DNA of 64,000 bases from the NCBI RefSeq assembly GCF_016518545.1, contig NZ_JACVTO010000005.1, positions 186,001-250,000 of the forward strand, written 5' to 3'. Within the stretch, counting starts at the first letter, position 1, and each line of letters starts with the position of its first letter. The notes beneath the pieces were generated by a model. The model had not been told where the DNA came from. It did no database searches and worked only from the letters and a program-made list of their open reading frames with translations. Source of the DNA: Pseudomonas sp. S30. GTDB taxonomy: Bacteria; Pseudomonadota; Gammaproteobacteria; Pseudomonadales; Pseudomonadaceae. Made by a program: the position numbers and the translations under genes. Below, piece by piece: positions 17,711 to 27,096 of this stretch.

Positions 17711-19246
17711 ATGAGTAGCAGCCTAGACCTTGCCCCTGAACTTTCCGTAGCCAGCACCCAACCGTCGTCCTGCCCCCTCGACACCCCTACCCCGCCGTGC
17801 GAACTCAGCCCACGCCTGCACAACCGCGACCTGGCCCCCACTCGCCTGGAAGGCCGTCGCTGGGGTGGGTACAGCATCTTCGCGCTGTGGACCAACGATG
17901 TGCACAACATCGCCAACTACTCCTTCGCCATGGGCCTGTTCGCACTGGGCCTGGGCGGCTGGCAGATCCTCGTGTCGCTGGCCATCGGCGCGGCACTGGT
18001 GTACTTCTTCATGAACCTGTCCGGCTACATGGGCCAGAAGACCGGCGTGCCCTTTCCGGTGATGAGCCGCATCGCCTTCGGTATCCATGGGGCGCAGATC
18101 CCGGCGTTGATTCGCGCGGTGATCGCCATCGCCTGGTTCGGCATCCAGACCTACCTGGCCTCGGTGGTGCTCAGGGTGCTGCTCACAGCCGTGTGGCCGC
18201 AGGTGGCCGCCTACGACCACGACAGCATCCTGGGCTTGTCCAGTCTGGGCTGGCTGTGCTTCGTGGCGATCTGGGTGGTGCAACTGGTGATCCTGGCCTA
18301 CGGCATGGAAATGGTGCGCCGCTATGAAGGCTTCGCCGGCCCGGTGATCCTGCTGACCGTCGCCAGCCTGGCGAGCTGGATGTTCTTCAAGAACGACGCA
18401 CGCATCGCCTGGTCGGTGAGCGAGCCGCTGAGCGGTTACGAGATGTGGCGCAACATCTTCGCAGGCGGTGCACTGTGGCTGGCGATCTACGGCACCCTGG
18501 TGCTCAACTTCTGCGACTTCGCCCGCTCCTCGCCGTGCCGCAAGACCATCCGCGTCGGCAACTTCTGGGGCCTGCCGGTGAACATCCTGGTGTTCGCGGT
18601 CATCACCGTGGTGCTGTGCGGTGCACAGTTCCAGATCAACGGCCAGGTGATCGACAGCCCGACGCAGATCGTCGCCACCATTCCCAACACGCTGTTCCTG
18701 GTGCTGGGCTGCCTGGCATTCCTGATCGTCACCGTGGCGGTGAACATCATGGCCAACTTCGTCGCCCCGGCGTTCGTGCTCAGCAACCTCGCGCCGCGCC
18801 ACTTGAATTTCCGCCGTGCGGGGCTGATCAGCGCCACCGTGGCGGTGCTGATCCTGCCGTGGAACCTCTACAACAGCCCGTTGGTGATCGTCTATTTTCT
18901 ATCGGGCCTTGGCGCCCTGCTCGGGCCGCTGTACGGAGTGATCATGTCCGACTACTGGCTGCTGCGCAAAGGCCGGGTCAACGTGCCGGAGCTGTACAGC
19001 GAGCACCCTGGTGGCGCCTACCACTATTCCCGTGGCGTCAACCTGCGTGCGGTGGCCGCCTTCGTTCCGGCCGCGCTGCTGGCCATCATCCTGGCGCTGG
19101 TGCCGCACTTCCACAGCGTGGCGCCGTTCTCCTGGTTGATCGGCGCCGCAACCGCAGCGACCCTGTACCTGCTGATCGCGCCGCGCGATCGCCAATACCT
19201 GGATGTCAGCGGCGAGTCCATCGCCGTCGACCACAGCAGTCACTGA
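17711..19246 (+). CDS. NCS1-family nucleobase/hydantoin-type permease
   Basis: A 511-residue membrane protein of the nucleobase:cation symporter-1 family. After a hydrophilic N-terminus of about 45 residues comes the family entry motif WGGYSIFALWTNDVHNI, with GVPFPVMSRIAFGIHGA near residue 115 and LSGLGALLGPLYGVIMSDYWLLR near residue 397; about 12 hydrophobic segments are seen. AGGAG lies 7 nt before ATG. Family members carry allantoin, hydantoins, uracil, cytosine or purines with Na+ or H+. The next gene, 17 bp downstream, is a hydantoin/allantoin racemase-type protein, so a cyclic ureide is a reasonable but unproven substrate. The palindromes upstream suggest repression by a GntR-type regulator encoded elsewhere. 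Confidence 0.93.
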   Translation: MSSSLDLAPELSVASTQPSSCPLDTPTPPCELSPRLHNRDLAPTRLEGRRWGGYSIFALWTNDVHNIANYSFAMGLFALGLGGWQILVSLAIGAALVYFFMNLSGYMGQKTGVPFPVMSRIAFGIHGAQIPALIRAVIAIAWFGIQTYLASVVLRVLLTAVWPQVAAYDHDSILGLSSLGWLCFVAIWVVQLVILAYGMEMVRRYEGFAGPVILLTVASLASWMFFKNDARIAWSVSEPLSGYEMWRNIFAGGALWLAIYGTLVLNFCDFARSSPCRKTIRVGNFWGLPVNILVFAVITVVLCGAQFQINGQVIDSPTQIVATIPNTLFLVLGCLAFLIVTVAVNIMANFVAPAFVLSNLAPRHLNFRRAGLISATVAVLILPWNLYNSPLVIVYFLSGLGALLGPLYGVIMSDYWLLRKGRVNVPELYSEHPGGAYHYSRGVNLRAVAAFVPAALLAIILALVPHFHSVAPFSWLIGAATAATLYLLIAPRDRQYLDVSGESIAVDHSSH

Positions 19247-19263
19247 TCGAGGAAAGGTTGTTC

Positions 19264-19992
19264 ATGCGTATTCTGATCGTCAACGTCAACACCACCGAGG
19301 CCATCACCGAGGCCATCGCCGAACAGGCGCGCAGCGTGGCCGCGCCGGGTACCGAGATCGTCGGTTTGACGCCGCGCTTCGGCGCCGAGTCGGTGGAAGG
19401 CAATTTCGAGAGCTACCTGGCGGCCATCGCGGTCATGGACCGGGTGCTGGCCTATGACCAGCCCTACGACGCGGTGATCCAGGCAGGCTACGGCGAGCAT
19501 GGCCGCGAGGGACTTCAGGAACTGCTCGACGTACCGGTCGTGGACATCACCGACGCCGCCGCCAGCACGGCGATGTACCTGGGGCACGCCTACTCGGTGG
19601 TCACCACCCTGGACCGTACCGTACCGCTGATCGAGGATCGCCTGAAGCTGTCGGGCTTGTACGACCGCTGCGCCTCGGTGAGGGCCAGCGGCCTGGCCGT
19701 GCTGGAACTGGAGGCCGACCCGCAGCGGGCCGTGCAGGCCATCGTCGAGCAGGCCGAGCGTGCGGTGCGAGACGACAAGGCCGAGGTGATCTGCCTGGGT
19801 TGCGGCGGCATGGTAGGGCTCGATGAGCAGATTCGCCGGCGTACCGGGGTGCCGGTGGTCGATGGGGTGAGCGCGGCGGTCACCCTCGCCGAGTCGCTGG
19901 TCAGGCTGGGGTTGAGTACCTCGAAGGTGCGTACCTACGCGACGCCGCGCACGAAGAAAGTGGTGGGCTGGCCGCTGTATCCAGGGCGCTGA
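19264..19992 (+). CDS. Asp/Glu/hydantoin racemase-family protein
   Basis: A 242-residue protein starting MRILIVNVNTT, typical of the hydantoin/allantoin racemase branch. Family enzymes use two cysteines. The second is present (C179 in CLGCGGM). The first, normally in a CFGDPG-like motif, is replaced: the aligned stretch reads AGYGEHG with Gly75 at that site. A true two-base racemase is therefore doubtful; a one-cysteine reaction or another activity is possible. The gene is 17 bp after the permease and probably co-transcribed, with AGGAAAGG in the ribosome site region. Cytoplasmic. Confidence 0.88.
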   Translation: MRILIVNVNTTEAITEAIAEQARSVAAPGTEIVGLTPRFGAESVEGNFESYLAAIAVMDRVLAYDQPYDAVIQAGYGEHGREGLQELLDVPVVDITDAAASTAMYLGHAYSVVTTLDRTVPLIEDRLKLSGLYDRCASVRASGLAVLELEADPQRAVQAIVEQAERAVRDDKAEVICLGCGGMVGLDEQIRRRTGVPVVDGVSAAVTLAESLVRLGLSTSKVRTYATPRTKKVVGWPLYPGR

Positions 19993-20213
19993 GACGAGGC
20001 GTTGAGGCCAGCCAGGCTGACAGGGTTCGTCAAGAGCAGATGTCAGCCGGCATCCCGCCTGCTTTGCGGTTTGCCGAAGGGGATTCGCCTTTGGCCTCTG
20101 CGAACTTGCCAGACGAGAGCGTGGTGGGGAGATGACGATCAGGGTCACCGCCCGATACTTCAGGTGTGCCAAGATAGAGCCCATCGCAAGGATTGAGTAT
20201 CAAGGCGTCGATC

Positions 20214-20651
20214 ATGGAAAAAATCATCAGACTCGCCACCCCGGAAGATATCGAAACCATTTTCGATATTCGAACCAGCGTTCGCGAAAACCACCTGTCC
20301 CGGGAACAGCTGACAGAAATGGGCATCACGCCCGGCGCAATACGACAGGCGATTCTGGACGCCCCGTGCGCCTGGATCGCCGAGGTCGATGGTGTCCCTG
20401 CCGGTTTCTCCATGGTGGATGTCGAGGACGGGTGTGTATTCGCCGTATTCGTACGGCCCGAATTCGAGGACAAGGGGCTGGGCCGAAGCCTGATGAATGA
20501 AGCCGAGGCGTTGCTGTTTCGACATCACCCCACCCTCTGGCTGGAAACAGCCGAGGCTAGCCGTGCCAGCGGCTTCTATCGACACCGCGGGTGGCAGCCC
20601 GTCGAGCAACTGCCTGAAGGCGACGTTCGCTTCGAAAAGTGCCAGAGCTGA
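20214..20651 (+). CDS. GNAT-family N-acetyltransferase
   Basis: A 145-residue single GNAT domain. The acetyl-CoA site motif is VFVRPEFEDKGLGRSLMNEAE (Q/RxxGxG/A form, about residues 83-103), followed by a short C-terminal strand with ASGFYRHRGW. ATG at 20214 has AAGG 8 nt upstream; a TTG 21 nt earlier is a less likely start. Substrate unknown. It stands alone between the racemase and a convergent phosphatase gene; the 220 bp before it hold nothing recognisable. Confidence 0.88.
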   Translation: MEKIIRLATPEDIETIFDIRTSVRENHLSREQLTEMGITPGAIRQAILDAPCAWIAEVDGVPAGFSMVDVEDGCVFAVFVRPEFEDKGLGRSLMNEAEALLFRHHPTLWLETAEASRASGFYRHRGWQPVEQLPEGDVRFEKCQS

Positions 20652-20865
20652 CCATCGACACTGAGCGCCGTGGCCTGCCGGACCAGGTTGGAGTTCACTC
20701 CACGATGCCAGTATGTATGCCGCAGGCACAACACGGCGTATCACCTGGCAGCCGCTTCCCAAGCACGGGTACAAGCCCTTTGAAAGCGAAATCAAGCCTG
20801 ACTGACAGGCCGCTGCCACCGATGAGGATCCGTGGAATCGGTGAAGCTCATCGTCTCGGACAGCG

Positions 20866-21525
20866 TCAGGTCGGGCACACCGTGGACCCGCCATCGAGTT
20901 CCTGACGCACGTTGCGGCTGAGCAGCGTGGCCTTGCCGTTGTGCCAGGTCAGGGTCAGCACGTAGAGCGTGTCGAAGTCCCCGCCGTCCCAATCCTGGGT
21001 GATCACGCGCTTCTCGCCGAGCGCCTTGCCGGCCACGGCGTTGATCAGGTCTGGCAGGTAACCGTGGGACCAGGCGGTGTACACCGTGGCGTTGCGGTAC
21101 TTCGCACGCAGCAGCTCGTCCGCCAGGTCGTCGTAGTCGTTGGCGGCGAACTCGATGTTGACCGGCAGCCCCAGGCGGATGGCGCTGGGGCTAATGGTCA
21201 TCAGTGGACGGATGTAGCTGTAGCTGCGGTCCTGACTACCCTCCTCCACATGCCGCCCCGGGTCGGCGGCGAACACGTAGTCGGCCTTGCCGAAGCGCTC
21301 CGGGAGCAAAGTAGCCAGGTCGATGGCGCGGTTCAGGCCTTGGCAGTTCAACTGGCCCAGACCCTCACCGGGTTTTTCGGCGTGACGCAGGAAGACCAGA
21401 GTCTGGGTACCGTCAACGGCTCGATCATCGCTGCGTACAACATCGAAAGTGAGCGGAATCAGCACGGCGGCGAGGGTGAGCGCGAGGAACAGGTGACGGC
21501 GTCGCAGGTAGTGCATCCACTTCAT
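20866..21525 (-). CDS. Histidine phosphatase-family protein, membrane-anchored or exported
   Basis: A 219-residue protein. Residues about 9-30 form a hydrophobic segment after a basic start (RRRHLFLALTLAAVLIPLTF), consistent with a signal anchor. The phosphatase motif LRHAEKP has R47-H48. Later residues include YTAWSHGYLPDLI, which may supply the second histidine. Domain position predicts a periplasmic or membrane-facing phosphatase. It is monocistronic in appearance; the 213 bp beyond its stop up to the GNAT gene show no gene. Substrate unknown. Confidence 0.85.
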   Translation of the reverse strand: MKWMHYLRRRHLFLALTLAAVLIPLTFDVVRSDDRAVDGTQTLVFLRHAEKPGEGLGQLNCQGLNRAIDLATLLPERFGKADYVFAADPGRHVEEGSQDRSYSYIRPLMTISPSAIRLGLPVNIEFAANDYDDLADELLRAKYRNATVYTAWSHGYLPDLINAVAGKALGEKRVITQDWDGGDFDTLYVLTLTWHNGKATLLSRNVRQELDGGSTVCPT

Positions 21526-21696
21526 GGCAGGACTCGTTCGGCAAAAGGCGGAAGGCCTCCCTGGCCGGGTGCCGTGAGGGCTCGGCGCAGCAGCGCAGAA
21601 CCTCGTCGTGGGACCCTGTAAGCCGCTCCTCCCTGGCAGGCGCCATCTTCGACCAGAGATATTGCCAAATTACGTCACGCAGGAAATAACTCGACA

Positions 21697-22035
21697 TCAT
21701 TCGTCGCGAGTGAGTACCTCCAGCAGCTCGATTTCGAAGGTCAGGTCCGAGTTCGGCGGAATGCTGCCGACCGAGCGCTCGCCATATCCCAGGTGGGCCG
21801 GAACCTCCAGACGCCGCTTGCCGCCGACGCGCATGCCCATGAGCCCCTGGTCCCAGCCCTTGATCACCCGACCGGTGCCGATCACGCACTGGAACGGCTT
21901 GCCACGGGCCCAGGACGAATCGAACTCGCTGCCATCGGCCAGCCAGCCGGTGTACTGGGTGGTGATCAAGGCGCCTTTGACCACGGCTTTGCCGTCACCG
22001 GACTGAAGATCGACGATATGCAGTTCCTGAATCAC
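21697..22035 (-). CDS. FKBP-type peptidyl-prolyl cis-trans isomerase
   Basis: A 112-residue single FKBP domain without signal peptide, so cytoplasmic. Typical motifs are TTQYTGWLADGSEFDSSW, GTGRVIKGWDQGLMGMRVGGKRRL and LGYGERSVGSIPPNSDLTFEIELL. Catalyses proline isomerisation in folding proteins. Length is normal for the small FKBP class. No operon partner is evident. Confidence 0.94.
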   Translation of the reverse strand: MIQELHIVDLQSGDGKAVVKGALITTQYTGWLADGSEFDSSWARGKPFQCVIGTGRVIKGWDQGLMGMRVGGKRRLEVPAHLGYGERSVGSIPPNSDLTFEIELLEVLTRDE

Positions 22036-22104
22036 GCGATGGACTCCCTGAGCGATGTGAAGCCGGTCTTTTCTCAGGAATGCAGGCCGTTGGCAAGCCT
22101 GATC

Positions 22105-22506
22105 CTACAGCGCCTGAACCTGCTCGCCTGTCATCTCGCGGGTCTGGTTGGCGAAACAGTACCAGGCCGGGCGCTGCTCGACGAAGATCTGCAAGGTGAA
22201 CTGCCAGTCCGCGTCGCCGCGCAGCACCCCCACCGGGAAGTAGTGGTCGTCCTTGCCGGTCAGGCGATAGAACAGGTGGGTGCCACAGTGTCCGCAGAAC
22301 CCGCGCTCGGCCCATTCGGACGAGCGATAGACCGAAGGTGGCGCGCCTTCGAACCTCGGTGCCTGGCTGCAATGGACGGCCAGCATCGGCCCACCGCCCC
22401 ATGTGCGGCACAGGCTGCAGTGGCAGGCACTGACGTCATGGTTGTCGAGGGTGGCGGTGAACTGGATCGCGCCGCACAGGCAACCGCCTTGTCGAGAGAG
22501 GGACAT
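22105..22506 (-). CDS. GFA-family (glutathione-dependent formaldehyde-activating-like) zinc protein
   Basis: A 133-residue protein with the GFA zinc ligands: C9 and C11 (GGCLCG), C28-C30-C33 (CHCSLC) and C71-C74 (CGHCG). The family was named for a glutathione/formaldehyde enzyme, but many members have no shown activity and the annotation should be read as a fold. Cytoplasmic, single gene, gap of about 70 bp to the FKBP gene. Confidence 0.9.
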   Translation of the reverse strand: MSLSRQGGCLCGAIQFTATLDNHDVSACHCSLCRTWGGGPMLAVHCSQAPRFEGAPPSVYRSSEWAERGFCGHCGTHLFYRLTGKDDHYFPVGVLRGDADWQFTLQIFVEQRPAWYCFANQTREMTGEQVQAL

Positions 22507-22599
22507 GTGACCGATGCTCCGTGTCTTGGGAAAGGCGAAGTATAGCGGCGATTGCCTGACGGCCCTGGCACGCCGGATCAGGCAGACGCCCAGCCCGGG

Positions 22600-23388
22600 T
22601 CAGAGGAACACGCTGGCACGCATGTACAACGCTGCCTGCCCGCTGATGATCACCCGACCATTGCCCGGCACCTCGCACTGCAACTGGCCCTTTCGTGCGC
22701 CGCCCTGCTCGCAGCTCAGCGTGCGCTTGCCCAGGCGCTCGGCCCAGTAGGGTGCGAGGCTGGTGTGCGCAGAGCCGGTCACGGGATCCTCGTTGACGCC
22801 CACGCGCGGACCGAACCAGCGGGTGACGAAATCGAAACCACGACCCGGGGCGGTGACCGCGACGCCGCGTACATCGAACGCCGACAATGCGGCGAAATCC
22901 GGTGTCAGTGGATCGAGCAGCGCGGCGTCATCGACCACCACGACGAAATCGTCCGAGCGATACAGCGCGCTGGCACGGGTCAGGCCGAGCGCTTGCAGCA
23001 GGCCATCGGGCATCGCCACGGCCTCGGGCTGCTTGGCGGGAAAGTCCATGGCCAGCAGACCGTCGGCGCGACGGCTGACACGCAGTTCACCGCTGCGGGT
23101 GTTGAAGCGCAGGATCTCGGCCTGCTCGCCCAGTTGCTCGAACAGCACCCAGGCGGTGGCCAGCGTGGCATGGCCGCACAGGTCCACTTCCACGGCCGGG
23201 GTGAACCAGCGCAGGTCGAAGGCGTCGCCGTTACGGACGAAGAAGGCGGTTTCGGAGAGATTGTTCTCTTCGGCGATCCGTTGCATCAGGTCGTCCGCCA
23301 GCCAGGCGTCGAGGGGAATCACGGCGGCGGGATTGCCACCGAATGGCTTGGCCGAGAAAGCGTCGACCTGGAACATCTCCAGCTGCAT
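22600..23388 (-). CDS. PhzF-family isomerase-like protein
   Basis: A 262-residue protein with the two-lobed PhzF/diaminopimelate-epimerase-like pattern: VDAFSAKPFGGNPAAV at the N-terminus, ENNLSETAF carrying the conserved acidic residue, DLCGHATLATAW, and NEDPVTGSAHTSLAPYW in the second lobe. ATG at 23388 has AAGGAG upstream. The family includes phenazine enzyme PhzF, but no phenazine genes are nearby, so a phenazine role is not suggested. About 50 bp separate it from the upstream dehydrogenase gene, which may share its transcript. Confidence 0.92.
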   Translation of the reverse strand: MQLEMFQVDAFSAKPFGGNPAAVIPLDAWLADDLMQRIAEENNLSETAFFVRNGDAFDLRWFTPAVEVDLCGHATLATAWVLFEQLGEQAEILRFNTRSGELRVSRRADGLLAMDFPAKQPEAVAMPDGLLQALGLTRASALYRSDDFVVVVDDAALLDPLTPDFAALSAFDVRGVAVTAPGRGFDFVTRWFGPRVGVNEDPVTGSAHTSLAPYWAERLGKRTLSCEQGGARKGQLQCEVPGNGRVIISGQAALYMRASVFL

Positions 23389-23438
23389 GCACACACTCCT
23401 TGTAGACCCCTGGCGCTGCGGGGTGAATTCGATGGGAA

Positions 23439-24377
23439 TCAGAGGACAACCGGTGTCAGCACTGGCTGGCCGGCGAAAAAGGCCTGCAGGTTGCGCACGA
23501 CCAGCTCGACGGTGTCGTGCGCCGCTTCCGGGGACTGTCCGGCGACATGCGGGGTGAGCACGGTGTTGTCGAGCGTCTTCAGCGCGTGCGGCACAGCCGG
23601 CTCGTCGTCGAACACATCCAGCGCGGCTCCAGCGATGGTGCCGCTGGCGAGGGCCTGCACCAGGGCCTGGGTGTCGACCACGCTGGCGCGGGCGATGTTG
23701 ATCAGATATCCCTGGCCCCCCAGGGCTGCGAGCACCGCAGCGTCGACCAGATGCCGCGTGCCCGCCCCGCCGGGCGTGGCGATGACGAGGATATCCACCG
23801 CCTCGGCCAGCCTCAGCGGGCTGTCGTACCAGGTGTAGGGCAGATCGGTGCGTGCCGTGCGGCTGTGGTAGCTGACCGCCATGTCGAAGCCCTGGCCAGC
23901 GCGCTTGGCGATGGCCTGGCCGATGGCCCCCAGGCCGATGATGCCCAGGCGCTTGCCGCTCACCGAGGGGCTGATGACCCGGTTCCATTCCCCGCGGCGG
24001 GTGCTGGCGTCGGCACGCGCAATGTCGCGCAGCAGCGCCAGCATCAGGGCCATGGCGTGATCGGCGACCGGACCGGCATTGGCCCCGGCACCGTTGGTGA
24101 CGGTGATGCCACGCGCCTTGGCGGCGGCCAGGTCGACCTGCTCGTAGCCGGCGCCGATCACGCAGATGATCCGCAGCTGACTCAGGGTCTGGATTTCGCC
24201 GGCCGTCAGGCCCAGCGGGCCACGTGTCAGCACGGCATCGATGGTGTCGGCATGACGGACGATGGCCTCGGCCCGCGATTGCGGTGTCTTGGCCAGAATC
24301 AGACGATAGCCGGCCTTTTCAAGCAACGGCAGGTAATCGTCGACGGTTTCCACCAGCACCAGAACGGTCTTGCCCAT
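23439..24377 (-). CDS. D-2-hydroxyacid dehydrogenase (NAD(P)-binding)
   Basis: A 312-residue enzyme of the D-isomer-specific 2-hydroxyacid dehydrogenase family. The Rossmann motif is GIIGLGAIGQAIA; the catalytic set is Arg in NIARASVVD, Glu in FDDEPAVP and His in LTPHVAGQ. Likely reduces a 2-keto acid; which one (glyoxylate, hydroxypyruvate or other) cannot be read off. ATG at 24377 has GGAGGG upstream; longer in-frame starts lie in poor coding sequence. It precedes the PhzF-type gene on the same strand. Confidence 0.94.
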   Translation of the reverse strand: MGKTVLVLVETVDDYLPLLEKAGYRLILAKTPQSRAEAIVRHADTIDAVLTRGPLGLTAGEIQTLSQLRIICVIGAGYEQVDLAAAKARGITVTNGAGANAGPVADHAMALMLALLRDIARADASTRRGEWNRVISPSVSGKRLGIIGLGAIGQAIAKRAGQGFDMAVSYHSRTARTDLPYTWYDSPLRLAEAVDILVIATPGGAGTRHLVDAAVLAALGGQGYLINIARASVVDTQALVQALASGTIAGAALDVFDDEPAVPHALKTLDNTVLTPHVAGQSPEAAHDTVELVVRNLQAFFAGQPVLTPVVL

Positions 24378-24475
24378 GCCACCCTCCGCATCGTTTGGCC
24401 GTCGAGTATGCCAGCTTGCGGGGGCCCTGTGCGCATCGGTGGCACGGCGATCGGGGCGCGCAGAAAGGCCTAGGG

Positions 24476-24895
24476 TCACTGCCCGAACGCGCGACCCAGC
24501 CCGCCCGGCACCCCGCTGCTGTCGGTGGTCTGCCATGGACCGTTGGGGCTCAGCGACCAGCTCCAGCCGCTGTCGTAGCGGTAGTAGGTGCGCTGGCGGT
24601 AGAAGGTATTGGGTTGTTTCTCCAGCACGTAAACGCCCAGTTTCGGATCCCAGTGGCTGGCACCGCCAGGCGGCGGGGCGAAGCTGGCCGAGGTGCGCGG
24701 CAACGGCTTGGGAATGCCGCTCGGTGCGCCAGGCTGCGGGGCCGGCGCACCGCCAGGCAGTGGCTTGACCACCGGCCCCTGTGGCGGCGGGGTCTCGATC
24801 GGTGGCGGCGCCTCGCGCTCGGCCGGTCGGTGCGCGGTGCAGGCGGACAGCCCCAGCGCCAGGGTGATGAGGGTCAGGCGTACGCTGCGATTCAT
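24476..24895 (-). CDS. Small proline-rich lipoprotein
   Basis: A 139-residue protein with a lipoprotein signal: LITLALGLSAC, lipobox LSAC with the modified cysteine near residue 19. A Pro/Gly-rich linker (about 28-75) follows, then a short tyrosine- and tryptophan-rich domain (YYRYDSGWSWSLSPNGPW). No enzyme motif. It starts 12 bp after ccmI and may be on the ccm transcript, but no link to cytochrome maturation is known to me. Confidence 0.85.
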   Translation of the reverse strand: MNRSVRLTLITLALGLSACTAHRPAEREAPPPIETPPPQGPVVKPLPGGAPAPQPGAPSGIPKPLPRTSASFAPPPGGASHWDPKLGVYVLEKQPNTFYRQRTYYRYDSGWSWSLSPNGPWQTTDSSGVPGGLGRAFGQ

Positions 24896-24906
24896 GGCGG
24901 GCTCAC

Positions 24907-26094
24907 TTATCGGTCAGGTCGGTCGATGGTCAGGGTCTGCACAGGCTGACCACGGGTGGCCACGGGCGCGCTCTGGCCGATCCATTCGCCCTGGGTCGGC
25001 TGACCGGCGCGCGAGACACGGGCCACCAGTTCGACTTCTCTGAAATCCGACAGTTTCATCTGCGGCATCATCGCCTCGGCGTCGGTCAGGCGCACCTCGA
25101 CGGGCAGTTGCGCCACGGTGACGCGCCGGGCGGCCACAGGCATGGGCGGCCCGTGGCTGGCGCGGGCGAAAATGAACACCGTGTCGTCCGGGCGAACCTT
25201 GTCCTTGAGCGCCGGTGCCAGTGTTACCCGAACGCTCAGGGCGGCAGGCGACACGGGCTTGCCGCCGTGTTCGGCAAGTTTGGTCGCGGCACGATCGATC
25301 CCCCCTTGCAGCGCTGCGCGCGAGGCATCGCCCTCGGGCAATTGCGCCAGCAGACGCTGCCAGTAGTCGATCGCCTCCTGGTAGCGCTCACCCTCGAAGG
25401 CAGCGATACCGCGCAACCCCAGGCTGGTGACCTCGTTCGGGTCGGCCTTGAGCGCTTCGTCGGTCAAGGCCTGCAGGTGCGCGCTCCAGTGCTTGTCGGC
25501 CGCGAAATACTGCGCCTGTGCCCATTGACCGAGCAGCTCGGGCTGGCGGCCGGCCAGGGCCACGGCGCGCTCGTAGACGCGCGCGGCATCGGCCGGACGC
25601 TGCGCGGCCATGTAGGCGCGGCCCAGGAAGTACAGGCCTTCGGCCGAATCGGGCTGGGCCTGTACCGCACGTTCCAGGCGAGTGGTCATTTCTTCCACCG
25701 ACTGGGGCGCCTGGGCGAACTCACGGGTTAATTCGACCTTGTCGGCAGCACCGAAATGCAGGTACAGCCCCAGCGCCAGCGCTGGCACCAGCAGCGCCGC
25801 CAGCACGGGCACGGTCCGCCCCAGCTCACCGGCCCGTGGCGCCTCTGCGCCCTCGGTGTCGGACAGCAGCTCACGTGCCACCTCGGCGCGCCCCTGTGCC
25901 AGGCGTTCGGCATCGAGCACACCGGCCCGATGCTGCGCGTCCAGTTCGACGATGCGCTCTTCATAGAGCGCCACGTTGAGCGCGGTGCGGTCCTGCTCGA
26001 GCTGTTGCCTGCGGCGACCACGCAGCACCGGAATCAGCAGCAACGCCAGGGCGGCGAGCAGCAACAGGCCCGCACTCAGCCAGAAGTCAGTCAT
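24907..26094 (-). CDS. ccmI: Cytochrome c biogenesis protein CcmI
   Basis: A 395-residue inner-membrane protein: two N-terminal transmembrane segments (about 5-24 and 92-112) with a basic cytoplasmic loop, then TPR-like repeats ([12 protein letters not shown] region and [17 protein letters not shown] region) and a C-terminal beta-rich part. CcmI binds the C-terminus of apocytochrome c and hands it to CcmF/CcmH. Its start overlaps the ccmH stop by 8 bp. Last gene of the ccm operon. Confidence 0.95.
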   Translation of the reverse strand: MTDFWLSAGLLLLAALALLLIPVLRGRRRQQLEQDRTALNVALYEERIVELDAQHRAGVLDAERLAQGRAEVARELLSDTEGAEAPRAGELGRTVPVLAALLVPALALGLYLHFGAADKVELTREFAQAPQSVEEMTTRLERAVQAQPDSAEGLYFLGRAYMAAQRPADAARVYERAVALAGRQPELLGQWAQAQYFAADKHWSAHLQALTDEALKADPNEVTSLGLRGIAAFEGERYQEAIDYWQRLLAQLPEGDASRAALQGGIDRAATKLAEHGGKPVSPAALSVRVTLAPALKDKVRPDDTVFIFARASHGPPMPVAARRVTVAQLPVEVRLTDAEAMMPQMKLSDFREVELVARVSRAGQPTQGEWIGQSAPVATRGQPVQTLTIDRPDR

Positions 26095-26563
26095 GGGTCG
26101 ATTCTTTTTCCAACAGATGGGCAAGCCGTTGTCGTTCGGCCTGGGAGAGTTCGGCGCCGCCCTCGATCGCCGATGACCGACGTCGGCGCACGATCAGCGC
26201 GATCACCACCAGGCCAGCGGCCAGCAGCACGCCGGGACCGAACCAGAGCAGCCAGGTGCGCGCACCGAGCGCGGGCTTGTAGCGCACGAAGTCGCCATAA
26301 CGCTCGACCATGAAGTCGATGATCTGCTGGTTGCTGCGGTTCTCGCCGAGCATGCGGAAGATCTCCCGGCGCAGGTCGGCGGCGATCGGCGCATTGGAGT
26401 CGGCGATGTCCTGGTTCTGGCATTTGGGGCAGCGCAGTTCACGGGTCAGTTGCTGGTAGCGCTCGCGCTCGGCTTCGTCGCGGAACTGATAGGTGTCGAT
26501 GGCTGCGCGGGCCACGCCGACAAGGCTCAATCCCAGCAGCGCGGCGAGGAGCCAGCGCTTCAT
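26087..26563 (-). CDS. ccmH: Cytochrome c-type biogenesis protein CcmH (thiol reductant)
   Basis: A 158-residue protein with signal peptide ([19 protein letters not shown]), the redox motif LRCPKC (C45, C48) and a C-terminal transmembrane helix near residues 105-125. It keeps the CXXCH thiols of apocytochrome reduced for heme attachment in the periplasm. The ATG overlaps the ccmG stop by 4 bp; the longer in-frame start lies inside ccmG and is rejected. Confidence 0.96.
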   Translation of the reverse strand: MKRWLLAALLGLSLVGVARAAIDTYQFRDEAERERYQQLTRELRCPKCQNQDIADSNAPIAADLRREIFRMLGENRSNQQIIDFMVERYGDFVRYKPALGARTWLLWFGPGVLLAAGLVVIALIVRRRRSSAIEGGAELSQAERQRLAHLLEKESTHD

Positions 26564-27096
26564 GGCCGGGCCTCGTCGACCAGCGCCTGATACAACGGTG
26601 CCAACTGCTCGCGCCACACCTGAGCGTCGACCACGCCGACATGCTTGTAGCGGATGATGCCCTCGGCGTCGATCAGGAAGGTCTCGGGCGCGCCGTACAC
26701 GCCCAGGTCCAGGCCCAGGGTGCCCTGCTCGTCACGGATGTCGAGCTGGTACGGATCGTGGAACTCGGCCAGCCACTTGAGCGCGGCGGCGTTGTCGTCC
26801 TTGTAGTTGACGCCGTGGATCACCACGCCCTGCTCGGCCAACTGGTTCAGATACGGGTGCTCGACCTTGCACGACGGGCACCAGGTCCCCCACACGTTGA
26901 CCAGTGCCGGGCGGCCGAGCAGGTCGGCCTGGGTCAAGGTGCGGTCATCGCGCACGCTTTGCAGTGAAAATGCCGGGAACGGCTTGCCGATCATCGCCGA
27001 GGGCAGCTCGTCGGGTTTGAGGAACAGCCCTTTGTAGAGAAACACCGCCATCAGCAGGAACACCGCCAATGGCAACACCATCATCCAACGCCTCAT
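26560..27096 (-). CDS. ccmG: Thiol:disulfide interchange protein CcmG/DsbE
   Basis: A 178-residue thioredoxin-fold protein anchored by an N-terminal transmembrane helix (about 4-22), with the active site WCPSC (C73, C76) and the downstream GAPETFLID cis-proline region. It transfers reductant from DsbD/CcdA to CcmH or apocytochrome c in the periplasm. Overlaps ccmF and ccmH by 4 bp on each side. Confidence 0.97.
   Translation of the reverse strand: MRRWMMVLPLAVFLLMAVFLYKGLFLKPDELPSAMIGKPFPAFSLQSVRDDRTLTQADLLGRPALVNVWGTWCPSCKVEHPYLNQLAEQGVVIHGVNYKDDNAAALKWLAEFHDPYQLDIRDEQGTLGLDLGVYGAPETFLIDAEGIIRYKHVGVVDAQVWREQLAPLYQALVDEARP

Noticed and set aside
22600..23388. PhzF homologue as evidence of phenazine synthesis
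   Set aside because: No other phz genes nearby; the PhzF family is broad and common as single genes.
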